Source of the DNA: Ferrimicrobium sp.
GTDB taxonomy: Bacteria > Actinomycetota > Acidimicrobiia > Acidimicrobiales > Acidimicrobiaceae
Direction: 5' to 3'
Assembly: GCF_027319265.1 (NCBI RefSeq)
Contig: NZ_DAHVNP010000065.1
Span: forward strand, 1-50,059
Length of the DNA: 50,059 nucleotides
Part shown: piece after piece, positions 1 to 11,187 of the stretch
Numbering within the stretch: position 1 is the stretch's first letter
Layout: each line of letters begins with the position of its first letter
Made by a program: the position numbers and the translations under genes
The notes under the pieces: model-generated
What the model saw: the letters and a program-made list of their open reading frames with translations, nothing else
The model's database searches: none
Told to the model about the DNA's origin: nothing

Positions 1-136
<136 letters not shown>

Positions 137-170
137 GGCACAAGACCGATAGCAATATCGGACCGCACAC

Positions 171-200
171 AATGGGGCTCCCTGAAAGGGTGGCCCCATT
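171..200 (+). terminator. Hairpin terminator of the tmRNA
   Basis: AATGGGGC (171-178) pairs with GCCCCATT (193-200), and an inner CCCT/AGGG pairing extends the stem. It lies 35 nt past the tmRNA end on the same strand. Only a short ATTT follows, so it is a terminator without a long T-run. Confidence 0.6.
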
Positions 201-582
201 TCCGGTTACCTGTCACATGGCCAATTCCGCCGGTGCTGCCTTATTGAGGCGGTCTTGCTTGAACAGACTTGCGTGAGCGCGATGGCTGAGCACCTTTCAT
301 CATCCTCCGACCAGTCAAGCGGAGGACAAACCCCCCTCATCACCACCGAGATCCAGAGGATCCTGAGGCTCAGGAATCGACATCGAGCTATAACCCCGCA
401 GTCCCCGTGCTGCCGATCAGGCCCTAGAAAGTACCCATCCTCTCGCACACTTCTCTGGAACCTGTGACCAAGTGGCGGCCCAAGATCTCGTGGTCCTGGC
501 CAAGATCACGCGACCCTGGTCGAGTCAGAGCACGAAGGACGGACACCCCTGGGCCGTCCACGACGACCGACCAGTTTCGGTA
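201..582. other. Non-coding gap between tmRNA and ftsX
   Basis: No convincing gene on either strand. The only structure seen is a hairpin, GGACGG (537-542) with CCGTCC (554-559), which could end the leftward ftsEX transcript, but it has no T-run. smpB, which in many actinobacteria sits between ftsX and ssrA, is not here. tmRNA 3' ends are common integration sites, but no second copy of the T-arm sequence is visible in this gap. Confidence 0.4.
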
Positions 583-1464
583 TCAGGTAGCCAGGAAACG
601 GCGCACCGCAATGGTGGAACCGAGCGTTCCCACCACGACACCCGCCACTACGATCACGGCGATCGTCTCAATCAGGTTGTGACTCGTCAGGACAAAGCCC
701 TCAAGGAGATGCATGCGAAAGTGCGAAATGGCATACCCGATGAGCGACTTCACCAGGATCACTACCCCGGTTGCGACCAACGCGCCAATCAAACCCTGCA
801 CCAGCCCTTCAAGCATGAATGGGATCTGTATGAAGGAGTTTGTCGCTCCCACCAAGCGCATCACCGCTACCTCTCTGCGGCGGGAGAAGATCGCCACCCT
901 GATGACGTTGAGGATCAATACCGCAGCGGACACCAGCAGTATGATCGCGACGGCCAAGATCACCGTCTGGGCTACATTCGAGACCGTCGTGATGGTGTTG
1001 ATCGCTGAGAAGTTATCGTTGACGGTGTCCACACCCGGTTGTCCCTGAAAGATCGCCGCGACCGCCCTCGTCTCCGCTGGATTCACCAAGGAGACACGCA
1101 AAAAGGTGGGAACAGCGGACTCAGGTACCGCGTTCACCAGGTCAGGTTGATTCGCCAAGAGCCTACGAAAATCAGCGTACGCCTCTGCCCGAGGGACATA
1201 GGAGAAGCTCTTCACTGCTGGGAGTTGGTGTAGTTGATCCTCGACCGCAGTGAACTCAGTCGGAGAGATCTTCGGCTGGAGGAAGACCAGCAGCTGCACA
1301 TTCCCCTTCCACTCGGCCGTTGCGGTGGATACTCCCTGCTTGATCAGCAACGCGGAACCCACTAGGGAGAGGGAGATCGCCACAGTGAAGATAGCTGCAA
1401 GCGACATCAGCCGGTTCCGCCAGAGATTTGTGCCGGTCTCCGCGGCAAAATACTTGATTGACAT
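583..1464 (-). CDS. ftsX: Cell division protein FtsX (permease-like subunit)
   Basis: Membrane partner of FtsE; the FtsEX complex couples ATP use in the cytoplasm to activation of peptidoglycan hydrolases at the division site. The 293-residue length and topology are typical: a short cytoplasmic N-terminus, TM1 at about 20-42, a large extracellular loop of about 120 residues, and TM2-4 at about 165-190, 218-240 and 266-288. The segment REVAVMRLVGAT between TM2 and TM3 is the characteristic FtsX/MacB-family coupling region. ATG start with AAGGA about 5 nt upstream, 6 nt after the ftsE stop, so the two genes are co-transcribed and probably translationally coupled. Identification is firm. Confidence 0.95.
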   Translation of the reverse strand: MSIKYFAAETGTNLWRNRLMSLAAIFTVAISLSLVGSALLIKQGVSTATAEWKGNVQLLVFLQPKISPTEFTAVEDQLHQLPAVKSFSYVPRAEAYADFRRLLANQPDLVNAVPESAVPTFLRVSLVNPAETRAVAAIFQGQPGVDTVNDNFSAINTITTVSNVAQTVILAVAIILLVSAAVLILNVIRVAIFSRRREVAVMRLVGATNSFIQIPFMLEGLVQGLIGALVATGVVILVKSLIGYAISHFRMHLLEGFVLTSHNLIETIAVIVVAGVVVGTLGSTIAVRRFLAT

Positions 1465-1470
1465 TGTTCC

Positions 1471-2157
1471 TTACACACCCAACCCATAGACGCCACGGAC
1501 CTGATCTCGGCTGAGGTGACCATTGTCGATCTCGATCACACGCCGCCGCATAGAGTCGACGATGCCGACGTCATGGGTCGCCATGACCACAGCGGTACCC
1601 GTGCGGTTGATACGCTCAAGGAGGTTCATCACGCCCCAGCTGGTATCGGGGTCGAGATTGCCGGTGGGCTCGTCCGCAAGAAGGATCAATGGCCGGTTGA
1701 CGAAGGCTCGCGCGATCGCCACTCGTTGCTGTTCACCACCGGAGAGCTGGTGTGGAAAGCGCTCCATCTTGTCCTCAAGACCGACCAGACGAAGGATCTG
1801 GGGCACCTGGGTGGCAATGAAACGGTTGGGTTTGCCAATCACCTGGAGAGCGAAGGCCACGTTCTGTGCCACCGTCTTGTTAGGAAGCAGACGGAAATCT
1901 TGGAAGATCACGCCGACGTTACGGCGAAAGTGGGGAACCTTCCAGTTGGGCATCGTTACCAGATTCTTGCCGGCGACCCAGATAGTACCATCGTCTGGCT
2001 TCTCTTCGCGGATCATCAACCGGATCAAGGTCGTCTTACCCGAACCAGATGACCCGATTAAGAAGACGAACTCTCCTCGATCGATCTCAAAGGAGATATC
2101 CCGCACTGCGGGGCTACCCTTAGAATACGACTTGGAGACATTTTCAAACTTGATCAC
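1471..2157 (-). CDS. ftsE: Cell division ATP-binding protein FtsE
   Basis: ABC-type ATPase of the FtsEX complex. At 228 residues it is of normal length. Walker A is GSSGSGKTT at about 35-43, the signature motif LSGGEQQR at about 138-145, Walker B LILLADEP at about 157-164, and the switch His lies in VVMATHD. GTG start preceded by AAAGGAG. It is encoded immediately upstream of ftsX on the same strand. prfB lies upstream with a gap of about 96 nt, the usual actinobacterial prfB-ftsE-ftsX order. The family is unambiguous; the FtsE assignment over other ABC ATPases rests on the FtsX neighbour. Confidence 0.95.
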   Translation of the reverse strand: MIKFENVSKSYSKGSPAVRDISFEIDRGEFVFLIGSSGSGKTTLIRLMIREEKPDDGTIWVAGKNLVTMPNWKVPHFRRNVGVIFQDFRLLPNKTVAQNVAFALQVIGKPNRFIATQVPQILRLVGLEDKMERFPHQLSGGEQQRVAIARAFVNRPLILLADEPTGNLDPDTSWGVMNLLERINRTGTAVVMATHDVGIVDSMRRRVIEIDNGHLSRDQVRGVYGLGV

Positions 2158-2253
2158 TCAAGAACTCCTTTGCATCGACCGGATCCACGCCCTGGAGCGC
2201 GAACAGCTCGACCGTCTCGACATATCCTAACACCCGAATCAATGCTCTGAGTC

Positions 2254-3357
2254 TCAATCGCTGTCATTTGCTCGACGCCATTCAAGAAACGCCTGGATAA
2301 ATGGACCAATCCTTCCATCGAGAACCTCCGTCACATTATGATCTTCGTAACCAGAACGATGATCCTTGACCAATTGATAGGGTGCCAAAACATACGAACG
2401 AATCTGGTTGGACCAACTCACCTCTGACTGGGGACCACCGATCGCACTCATCTGTGCGCGGAACTCCTCCCGATGGCGTTGCTCAAGCTTCGATATCAGA
2501 ATCTGCATCGCCCTCGCCTTGTTCTGCAACTGGGACCGCTCGTTCTGACAGGAGACCACGATCCCCGTCGGCAGATGGGTGATGCGCACCGCAGAGTCGG
2601 TCACATTGACGTGCTGTCCACCCGCTCCGGAGGAGCGATAGGTGTCAATACGCAACTCCTTGTCGTCGATCGCCACCTCGAAGGACTCATCCATCAGCGG
2701 TGTCACCTCAAAGGAGGCAAAACTCGTATGGCGTCGGTGTTGGGAGTCAAAGGGCGACATGCGAACGAGCCGATGAACCCCCCGCTCCGCCTGGAGTAGT
2801 CCGTAGGCGTACCGACCCTTGACGATGAAGGTGGCGGAGAGAATACCCGCTTCACCACCGGGCGTCACCTCATCGAGCTCAAAGCTGAACCCCGCCTCAC
2901 CCGCGTACCGCTCATACATTCGCAACATCATCTCGGCCCAATCCTGGGAATCGGTACCCCCCGCACCAGCATGGATCTCTGCAATCGCGTCGCCCTCGTC
3001 GAACTCTCCCGAGAGGAGTGCCCGAATATCCAGGCTTGCGAGGCGTTCGCTCACCCAAGAGAGGTTCTCCTCGAGTTCGTCGGCGAACTCAAGATCGCCT
3101 TGTTCAAGGAACTCGGCCTGCACCCGCGCATCCGAAAGACGGTGCTCGATGGACTCGAGTAATGCAACGTCCTCTCGCATCTGGGTGTAGCGGCGCGAAA
3201 CCTGCTGCGCCTGCTCAGGAGAGGACCAGAACTCAGGTGCGGCCATCTCCGCCTCAAGCTCTTGGAGCTGGACCCCAGCATCGTCAATCTTGAGATACCG
3301 GCGGGCGGCTTCAAGTCGATCCTCAAGCACTCCTAACCGGTCGCTGACGTCACTCAC
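2254..3357 (-). CDS. prfB: Peptide chain release factor 2
   Basis: Recognises UAA and UGA stop codons and triggers peptide release. The SPF tripeptide that reads the stop codon is present in VRMSPFDSQHRR, and the catalytic GGQ motif in SGAGGQHVN. At 367 residues it is full length in a single frame, so there is no programmed +1 frameshift of the kind found in Escherichia coli prfB. It starts with GTG in a GTGA overlap with the secA stop (TGA at 3354-3356), implying translational coupling to secA. The N-terminal region is rich in coiled-coil-like Glu/Leu segments, as expected for domain 1. Confidence 0.95.
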   Translation of the reverse strand: MSDVSDRLGVLEDRLEAARRYLKIDDAGVQLQELEAEMAAPEFWSSPEQAQQVSRRYTQMREDVALLESIEHRLSDARVQAEFLEQGDLEFADELEENLSWVSERLASLDIRALLSGEFDEGDAIAEIHAGAGGTDSQDWAEMMLRMYERYAGEAGFSFELDEVTPGGEAGILSATFIVKGRYAYGLLQAERGVHRLVRMSPFDSQHRRHTSFASFEVTPLMDESFEVAIDDKELRIDTYRSSGAGGQHVNVTDSAVRITHLPTGIVVSCQNERSQLQNKARAMQILISKLEQRHREEFRAQMSAIGGPQSEVSWSNQIRSYVLAPYQLVKDHRSGYEDHNVTEVLDGRIGPFIQAFLEWRRANDSD

Positions 3358-6083
3358 TTGCCATGACAGTGCTTGTATTTGAGCCCACTGCCACAGTAAC
3401 AGGGATCATTGCGGCCGATTCGCTCCTCTTCAGATTTGACGAGCGTCGCGTTCACCTCGACGTCCTCGATCGGCCGTTCTGCCACCGCCACCGCTCCTTG
3501 TGCCGCCTGGAACGACTCCAAGAGGTTGACGTCGCCAGGGTCAGTGGCCCCGTAATAGGATGCCTGTGCAAGATCAACACCTTGGGTCTCGGGACCCACA
3601 ACTTGAACCTGGAGCACGTAGCGGATGTAGTCATCCTCGATCCGCTTCATCAGCTCCTGGAACATGTCATAACCCTCCTGTTGCCATGCAACCAAGGGGT
3701 CCTGTTGCCCCATCGCACGGAGATTAATCCCGTCGCGGAGATAGTCCATATCGATGAGATGTTCACGCCAGTGTTGATCGACCACTGAGAGGAGCACCTG
3801 TCGCTCGATCTCGCGTGCTGGTGCTCCCGGTTCCTCATCCGGCCCTAGCGGAAGACTGGCAGATTTTTCCTGGTAGTACTCCAGTGCCTCTGCATGCAAC
3901 GAGGCGGATACCTGGGATTTCGTCGTCGCCTGATGGAGGTCTTCGACGACGAAGGCGGTCGGCCAATACAGCACTACCTGCTCCAGAAGTTCATCGAGGT
4001 TCCAATTATCCTCATAGTCCGTTGGGAGATAGGTCTCCACCAGTCGGTCGATCACCCGCGATAAGGATGCGATCGTGAATTCACTGAGATCCTCGCCAGC
4101 GAGGATCTCGCGGCGACGCTCGTAGATAACCTTGCGCTGTTCATCAAGGACCTTATCGTACTTGAGAACATCCTTACGAATATCGGCGTTTTTAGCCTCC
4201 ACCGCGGCCTGGGCGCGTTCGATGGCGCGTGAAACCGTCTTGGCTTCGATCGGCTGATCCTCAGGAAAGGCTTTGCTCATGACCCAGTTCACCACGCCAC
4301 CCCCCGCGAAGAGCCGCATCAGCTCGTCCTCAAGCGAAAGATAGAAACGACTCTCCCCAGGATCGCCTTGGCGACCAGCGCGACCACGAAGCTGATTGTC
4401 GATACGCCGTGACTCGTGTCGCTCTGACGCGATCACGTAGAGCCCGCCGAGTTGTCGAACCTGTTCGGCCTCTTCGGCACACACTTGGGTATACTTCTCC
4501 CGCGCCTCAGCAAAGTGTTGTTGACCCTCCTCACTCTCGGGGTCAACACCGTTGTTCATCAGCTCAGAGAGGGCGAGCCGATCCGGATTCCCGCCGAGGA
4601 GGATGTCCACACCACGGCCGGCCATATTGGTCGCCACGGTCACCCCGTGGAGACGACCAGCCTGGGAGACCACCTCCGCTTCAAGTGCATGCTGCTTGGC
4701 GTTGAGTACGGCGTGAGGAATGGATCGAGCGCTGAGCAGCTTGGAGAGGAGTTCAGACTTGGCCACTGAGATCGTGCCAACGAGTACAGGCTGTCCCCGC
4801 TCAAATCGGGCCTCGATATCATCGACGACGGCGTTGAACTTCGCCTCTTCGGTCTTGAAGATGAGATCACCGTGGTCAGTACGGATCACGGGCTTATTGG
4901 TGGGAATAGGGACCACGGTCAACTGATAGGTCGAGGCGAACTCAGCGGCCTCGGTCTCGGCGGTACCCGTCATCCCGGCAAGCTTCTCGTAGAGACGGAA
5001 GTAGTTTTGCAGCGTCACCGTCGCCCAGGTATGGTTCTCCTCCTGGATCCGCACGCGCTCCTTGGCCTCCACCGCTTGATGGAGCCCATCGGACCATCGG
5101 CGACCCTCAAGGATCCTGCCGGTGAACTCATCAACGATCTTGACCTCACCTCTGTCAACGATGTAGTCTTTGTCGCGCTTATAGAGATCCTTCGCCCGAA
5201 GCGCCTGATTCAGCTGGTGGAGGTAGGTCATGGCAGAGATGTCATAGAGATTCTCGATCCCGAGCGCCTTCTCTACCTTCCCGATCCCCTCCTCGGTGGT
5301 CATGACGATCTTCTTTTCCTCATCGACCTCGTAGTCAACGCCCGCCTTAAGAGTACGTGCCACCCCCGCAAACTTGTAGTAGAGCTCGGGGGACTGCGCC
5401 GATGGACCCGAGATGATCAACGGCGTACGCGCTTCATCAACCAAAATAGAGTCAACCTCATCGACAATGGCAAAGGCATGGCCGCGTTGGACCATATCGT
5501 CGAGGGTGGTGGCCATGTTATCGCGCAGGTAATCGAAACCGAGCTCGGTGTTGGTTCCATAGGTCACATCCCGCGCATAGGCTTCACGCTTGAGTTTGGG
5601 ATCGCTGATGTCGGCGGTCACCCGCCCCACACTGATGCCGAGCCGATCGTAGATCTGGGTCATCCACACCGAGTCACGGGCGGCGAGGTACTCGTTCACC
5701 GTTACAAGGTGGACACCTCGCCCGGTCAACGCATTGAGATAGACCGGCAGTGTCGAGACCAGTGTCTTTCCTTCACCCGTCTTCATCTCAGCAATCCATC
5801 CAAAATGCAGTGCCATTCCACCCATCAGCTGGACGTCATAATGGCGCTGGCCGATGGCACGCTTCGCCGCCTCGCGGACGGTGGCAAATGCCTCGACCAA
5901 GAGATCCTCAAGGGTCTCACCTGCATCGAGACGATCCCGGAACTCATCCGTCTTGCCTCTGAGCTCGTCATCGGTCAGCTGCTCGAACTCGGGCTCGAGC
6001 TCGTTGATCAGAGGAACGACGTCAGCAAGGCGCTTGACCTTTTTGCCTTCACCTGTTTTTAAAACTCGATCGATTATACCCAT
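3354..6083 (-). CDS. secA: Protein translocase ATPase SecA
   Basis: Motor ATPase that drives preproteins through SecYEG. Walker A is MKTGEGKT at about residues 101-108, followed by the DEVD box in AIVDEVDSILVDEART. The preprotein cross-linking domain, helicase-like domain 2 (QLRGRAGRQGDPG) and helical scaffold follow. The C-terminus carries a zinc-binding SEC-C motif (CYCGSG then CHGK), which marks it as the housekeeping SecA rather than SecA2. The chosen ATG at 6083 gives MGIIDRV and has GGGAG about 7 nt upstream; an earlier in-frame TTG would add seven unlikely residues. 909 residues. It overlaps prfB by four bases. Confidence 0.96.
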   Translation of the reverse strand: MGIIDRVLKTGEGKKVKRLADVVPLINELEPEFEQLTDDELRGKTDEFRDRLDAGETLEDLLVEAFATVREAAKRAIGQRHYDVQLMGGMALHFGWIAEMKTGEGKTLVSTLPVYLNALTGRGVHLVTVNEYLAARDSVWMTQIYDRLGISVGRVTADISDPKLKREAYARDVTYGTNTELGFDYLRDNMATTLDDMVQRGHAFAIVDEVDSILVDEARTPLIISGPSAQSPELYYKFAGVARTLKAGVDYEVDEEKKIVMTTEEGIGKVEKALGIENLYDISAMTYLHQLNQALRAKDLYKRDKDYIVDRGEVKIVDEFTGRILEGRRWSDGLHQAVEAKERVRIQEENHTWATVTLQNYFRLYEKLAGMTGTAETEAAEFASTYQLTVVPIPTNKPVIRTDHGDLIFKTEEAKFNAVVDDIEARFERGQPVLVGTISVAKSELLSKLLSARSIPHAVLNAKQHALEAEVVSQAGRLHGVTVATNMAGRGVDILLGGNPDRLALSELMNNGVDPESEEGQQHFAEAREKYTQVCAEEAEQVRQLGGLYVIASERHESRRIDNQLRGRAGRQGDPGESRFYLSLEDELMRLFAGGGVVNWVMSKAFPEDQPIEAKTVSRAIERAQAAVEAKNADIRKDVLKYDKVLDEQRKVIYERRREILAGEDLSEFTIASLSRVIDRLVETYLPTDYEDNWNLDELLEQVVLYWPTAFVVEDLHQATTKSQVSASLHAEALEYYQEKSASLPLGPDEEPGAPAREIERQVLLSVVDQHWREHLIDMDYLRDGINLRAMGQQDPLVAWQQEGYDMFQELMKRIEDDYIRYVLQVQVVGPETQGVDLAQASYYGATDPGDVNLLESFQAAQGAVAVAERPIEDVEVNATLVKSEEERIGRNDPCYCGSGLKYKHCHGK

Positions 6084-6131
6084 ATCAACTCCCGGTGGCT
6101 CCAAGCACTAGAGCAGTCTAGCCTCGGTCTC

Positions 6132-6683
6132 TCAGGAAGGATCGGCCACCTCAGCCTGATCTATTAATCCAACGGAGCCGTCTCCGCGACGATAGACGAC
6201 GGCGGAACGCTCGGTCAACGAGTTGATAAAGAGATAGAACGAGTGCGATAGCAGCTCCATGCGGACCGCCGCTGTCTCGGGATCCAGCACCTCAAGCTCG
6301 AAGGCCTTGGAACGCACAATCTGGGGCACCTCATCGAGTTGTGAGAGGTCCGCAACCTTGTCCGTCCTATGGTGTGGGTGACTGCGCGCCAGAAGACGAC
6401 CCTTCAGCTTCTCGAGCTGATGTGCCAACTTGTGTTCGGCACGATCAAAGGCAGCGAGTTCATCTTCGGCAGCACCCTTGGCACGAGCAACGGTGCTCGC
6501 AAGCCGCAGGGTGATCTCCGCGTGTACCTTGTCACTCTGGGCCGGATTTTGCGAGCGTTCAAAGAATACCTCTGCACGGTCGACCTCTCCGAGGTACTTA
6601 CTGAGGCGATGGACCCGGTCCTCGATCAGAGCCTTGGAATCATCGCTAACCACACAGCCCTTGCAACGGTACTCAACCTGCAT
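6132..6683 (-). CDS. hpf: Ribosome hibernation promoting factor, long form
   Basis: Binds the 30S subunit near the decoding centre and promotes inactive 100S ribosomes in stationary phase. The N-terminal domain (about residues 1-100) has the HPF/YfiA pattern of basic helices (DDSKALIEDRVHRLSKYL) and AEITLRLA strands. The C-terminal domain (from about 125, with IVRSKAFELEVLDPETAAVRM) is the dimerisation module of long HPF. The ATG at 6683 has AGGAG 8 nt upstream and gives 183 residues; an upstream GTG would add ten residues without a ribosome site. It lies 48 nt before secA on the same strand, as in many actinobacteria. Confidence 0.92.
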   Translation of the reverse strand: MQVEYRCKGCVVSDDSKALIEDRVHRLSKYLGEVDRAEVFFERSQNPAQSDKVHAEITLRLASTVARAKGAAEDELAAFDRAEHKLAHQLEKLKGRLLARSHPHHRTDKVADLSQLDEVPQIVRSKAFELEVLDPETAAVRMELLSHSFYLFINSLTERSAVVYRRGDGSVGLIDQAEVADPS

Positions 6684-6830
6684 CTCATTATCTCCTTCTG
6701 CCTGCTGGCTCACTTACCACATCGATCTTCGTATCGCGAAGAGAACATCCCAACTCACTAGTCACAACCGGTGATCGTCCGTCATCATCGAGATCCTCGT
6801 GCGTGGCCCCACCACACACTCCGGTCAGTC

Positions 6831-8111
<1,281 letters not shown>

Positions 8112-8285
8112 TTACCTCTCTCTTGGTCCTATTCCTGTTATCACGGTCCTCCCGATAGTCAGGAGGCGACGATACTTGGCACAACTATGTATGGTGTCAT
8201 CCACTCTACCCGATGGTGTGGTCACTACCACAAGCAGCCGTGAGAACCAGGGCTTGCCCAGCGGGATACGCTCGCGCGCGATCAG

Positions 8286-9323
8286 CTATTCAACCGCTGT
8301 ACCCGCCAGGAACCGTTTGACGTTGTCAAGAATCGTGATCGGACCCGGATCGATACCGAGCTGACCGGCGAGAGAGAGGGCGACATAGTCACCGACAAAG
8401 GTCAGATCGAAGAGGTTCGCCAACTCGCCAACACCATGTCCCTCGATCTCGATACAGTGCGCGAGACGAGGACCGATGGTCTTCATTGCGAACTCGTAAC
8501 GGCGCGCAATCTGGGGGTGTTCATAGTTGTGGCGAAGAATCACCAGGGAGAGATCGCGTGTCAGCAGCTCTGGGTAGGCATCGAATCCCGCCAATTCGTT
8601 ATGGCAGGCCTCAGGATAGACCGAGGAGAACGCCGGTGCCTTCGCATTCTCGTTGATCTGGGCCTTCCAGCGCATCGCCGCGACCTGGCCGAGTGGACCA
8701 GAGGAGACGATAATCGGGATCGTACCCTTCAATTCGGCGGCGATCGCGCTCGCCATCGAATCAGGGGTATCGAGTTCATCACGTCGCTCCTTGAGTCGCG
8801 TGATGGCGAGGTTGATCCAACCCGTTGCGCCTTTGAAGAGTCCTACCTGATCAAGAATGCCAAGTACCGATACCGACAGTGCGCCAAAAGCCGCTCGTGG
8901 CTGGGGAATGCGCCCGTCGACCCCGACGACACAGCATCCCCGCTCCTCCACTAACCGTGCGAGTTCGCCACCAGAGGTCACAGCAACGCACTTTGCCCCA
9001 TGATCGATCGCATGAGCGACCACCTCAAGCGTCTCCTCGGTATTGCCCGAGAAGGAGACGGCGATCACCAGCGAGTGTGGGCCGACGTAGCTCGGAAGCT
9101 CATATCCTTTGACAATCGTGATCGGGATTGCCATGAACGGAGCAGCGGCTGCGAGTGCAACATCTCCTGCGATCCCGCTCCCTCCCATCCCGACGACCAC
9201 GACGTGTTCGATGTGGTCTTTATTGGGCAGATCACACACTGAAGCGACCTGGGAAAGTGCCGCCTCCATCTGTTCGGGGAGCATCCGCGTGGCCTCCCAC
9301 ATGCCTTGTGAATCGACGTACAC
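8286..9323 (-). CDS. SIS-domain bifunctional phosphoglucose/phosphomannose isomerase-like protein
   Basis: Members of this family interconvert fructose-6-phosphate with glucose- and mannose-6-phosphate. The N-terminal SIS fold shows VVVGMGGSGIAGD (about residues 42-54) and the SFSGNTEET phosphate loop. The second half has a conserved INENAKAPAF segment and PEACHNELAG, where Glu and His act in the isomerase reaction. 345 residues, typical of the family. Start GTG with AAGGAG upstream. It abuts the Trm112-like gene and lies two genes from phosphomannomutase, which fits mannose/GDP-mannose precursor supply. In mycobacteria the equivalent position is occupied by a SIS protein of uncertain activity, so the isomerase function is probable rather than proven. 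Confidence 0.85.
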   Translation of the reverse strand: MYVDSQGMWEATRMLPEQMEAALSQVASVCDLPNKDHIEHVVVVGMGGSGIAGDVALAAAAPFMAIPITIVKGYELPSYVGPHSLVIAVSFSGNTEETLEVVAHAIDHGAKCVAVTSGGELARLVEERGCCVVGVDGRIPQPRAAFGALSVSVLGILDQVGLFKGATGWINLAITRLKERRDELDTPDSMASAIAAELKGTIPIIVSSGPLGQVAAMRWKAQINENAKAPAFSSVYPEACHNELAGFDAYPELLTRDLSLVILRHNYEHPQIARRYEFAMKTIGPRLAHCIEIEGHGVGELANLFDLTFVGDYVALSLAGQLGIDPGPITILDNVKRFLAGTAVE

Positions 9324-9563
9324 TTACGAATCTTCTCCTTCAGTCTGCGGTGACTTGTCAGACGCAAGCCCTAAGAGCCGAACGTGCTCCTTGTCGTCGA
9401 CGAGTTCGGCCTCCTCAATCAGGAGAATAGGGATATCATCCTCAATACGATATTTGCGTTTGAGGCGCGGGTTATAGAGCGCACGTTCGCTCTCGATATA
9501 GAGCAGCGGCTCATGGTCGACCGGGCAGGCCAAAATCGCCACAAAGTCTGGAGCAAGGGTCAT
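9324..9563 (-). CDS. Trm112-like small protein
   Basis: 79-residue protein of the Trm112/UPF0434 family, which in other organisms acts as a partner of methyltransferases or is of unknown role. The family's opening pattern appears as ILACPVDHEPLLY, and the later IPILLIEEA matches the usual ending of the domain. Only one cysteine of the usual zinc pair is present (CPVD), so metal binding by the classical CxxC is unlikely. It overlaps the phosphomannomutase gene by four bases and abuts the isomerase gene, so it is translated as part of that operon. The acidic tail (about residues 62-79) looks disordered. Confidence 0.75.
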   Translation of the reverse strand: MTLAPDFVAILACPVDHEPLLYIESERALYNPRLKRKYRIEDDIPILLIEEAELVDDKEHVRLLGLASDKSPQTEGEDS

Positions 9564-10921
9564 CGAATCACCTCCGAATCTGCCTTTGCCACAACGGCAA
9601 GAACCTCATGCGATCGCCGCGACACTTCATCATCGGTTGGCGCCTCAAGGTTAAGACGCAAGAGTGGCTCGGTGTTGGAGGGTCGAAGATTGAACCACCA
9701 ATCACCAAAATCAAGTGTTAACCCATCGAGGTGGTCGACTACCGCACGCCCCTGATAGGCGTTCTCAACGAACGCGAGGACGGCCGCGGTGTCTTGGACC
9801 TTGGTATTGACCTCACCAGAGTCGGAGTAGCGCTCCAACGAACCCCGCATCTCCGACAAGGATGACCCCTGGATGGCGATCTCCTCGAGGACCGTCAAGG
9901 CCGCGATCATGCCCGAATCGGCACGATAGTTGTCACGGAAATAGTAATGGCCAGAGTGTTCGCCCCCAAAAATAGCGCCGGTACGAGCCATCTCCGCCTT
10001 AATAAACGAGTGGCCAACGCGAGTCCGAATGGCGGTTCCACCAGCCTGTGTGATCACCTCAGGCACCGCCTTCGAACAGATCAAGTTATACAGAATCGTC
10101 TCGCCTGGAAAGCGACTGAGGATTCTGCGTGCGATCAATGCCGTCGTCGTCGATCCCGAGACCGGGGCGGCCTTGTCGTCGACCAGAAAAACGCGGTCAG
10201 CATCACCATCAAAGGCTAACCCAACATCAGCTCCCATCGATAGAACCTTGGCCCTGAGGTCGACAAGATTCTCTGGCTGGATTGGGTCGGCCGGATGGTT
10301 GGGGAATGAGCCATCGAGTTCGCCGTACATCACCTCAAGGCTGACGCCAAGATCATCAAAAACTGGCCCAACGATCAAACCGCCCATACCGTTTGCGGTA
10401 TCTGCAACGACTCTGAGGCCACGGAGCTTCGTGACATCGACAAAGGAGCGCACATGGGCAACGTACTCATCGAGCATCGATCGTCGCTCACACGTTCCTT
10501 GCACCGCACGGACTGGAACAGTGGTCGCAAGGTACTTGGTGGCAAGCTCTTGCACCTCGACCAAACCACTCTCTGCACCCACAGGGCTCGCGCCAGCCCG
10601 ACAAAACTTGATACCGTTGTAGTTACCCGGGTTATGCGAAGCGGTGATCATCACCCCAGGAAGATCGAGCCTGCCACTCGCAAAATAGAGGAGATCGGTC
10701 GAGGCGAGCCCAACATCGATCACATCCACTCCGGATGCGTTCAAACCTTCGACCAACGCAGACTTCAGCGCATCGGAAGAGAGCCGCATGTCGTAGCCGA
10801 CGATCACTCGATCGGTAGCGACAACCTGGGCGAAGGCCGCACCAATCGCCCGCGCCCAATCGACATTCAGTTCGTCTGGCACGATCCCCCGAACATCATA
10901 GGCCTTGAAAATATCGCTCAT
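9560..10921 (-). CDS. manB: Phosphomannomutase/phosphoglucomutase
   Basis: Converts mannose-6-phosphate and mannose-1-phosphate (and often the glucose phosphates), feeding GDP-mannose and cell-envelope glycan synthesis. It belongs to the alpha-D-phosphohexomutase family: the phosphoserine loop TASHNP (Ser about 95), metal loop FDGDADR, sugar loop GGEHSGHYYFRD and phosphate-binding loop RPSNTEPLLR occur in the normal order. 453 residues. ATG start with AGAGGG upstream. It is the first gene of a manB-trm112-isomerase run with 4-nt and 0-nt junctions. Substrate preference between mannose and glucose cannot be read from the sequence; the mannose name follows the actinobacterial context. Confidence 0.9.
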   Translation of the reverse strand: MSDIFKAYDVRGIVPDELNVDWARAIGAAFAQVVATDRVIVGYDMRLSSDALKSALVEGLNASGVDVIDVGLASTDLLYFASGRLDLPGVMITASHNPGNYNGIKFCRAGASPVGAESGLVEVQELATKYLATTVPVRAVQGTCERRSMLDEYVAHVRSFVDVTKLRGLRVVADTANGMGGLIVGPVFDDLGVSLEVMYGELDGSFPNHPADPIQPENLVDLRAKVLSMGADVGLAFDGDADRVFLVDDKAAPVSGSTTTALIARRILSRFPGETILYNLICSKAVPEVITQAGGTAIRTRVGHSFIKAEMARTGAIFGGEHSGHYYFRDNYRADSGMIAALTVLEEIAIQGSSLSEMRGSLERYSDSGEVNTKVQDTAAVLAFVENAYQGRAVVDHLDGLTLDFGDWWFNLRPSNTEPLLRLNLEAPTDDEVSRRSHEVLAVVAKADSEVIR

Positions 10922-11187
10922 CAGCCGGATTCACCCTCTTTCGCTACGACGACCGTCCAAACGCAGGAACTCGCCATCACGGCTGTGTGGCGGGACCAAA
11001 CCAGTGCAGTCTAGCCAACCCGCCGACCTACTAACCACTGGCGATCCTAGCAGAGAATGATGGCCGACGGTGATTGTCTACGGCCGGTGATCGAGATCCA
11101 CCACGGATGTCGATGACGAGCCCAGCCGCGCACCGCAGTCATGCTTCCCGAGCTGGGCCCGCTTCGTCGTTCGAACGCACAAGGAGG

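Noticed and set aside
2254-3357. Programmed +1 frameshift in prfB
   Set aside because: The RF2 frame is continuous from the GTG start with no internal TGA in the N-terminal part.
4872-6062. 396-codon plus-strand open frame
   Set aside because: It lies wholly opposite secA and is a frame shadow of the high-GC gene; no motif is recognisable.
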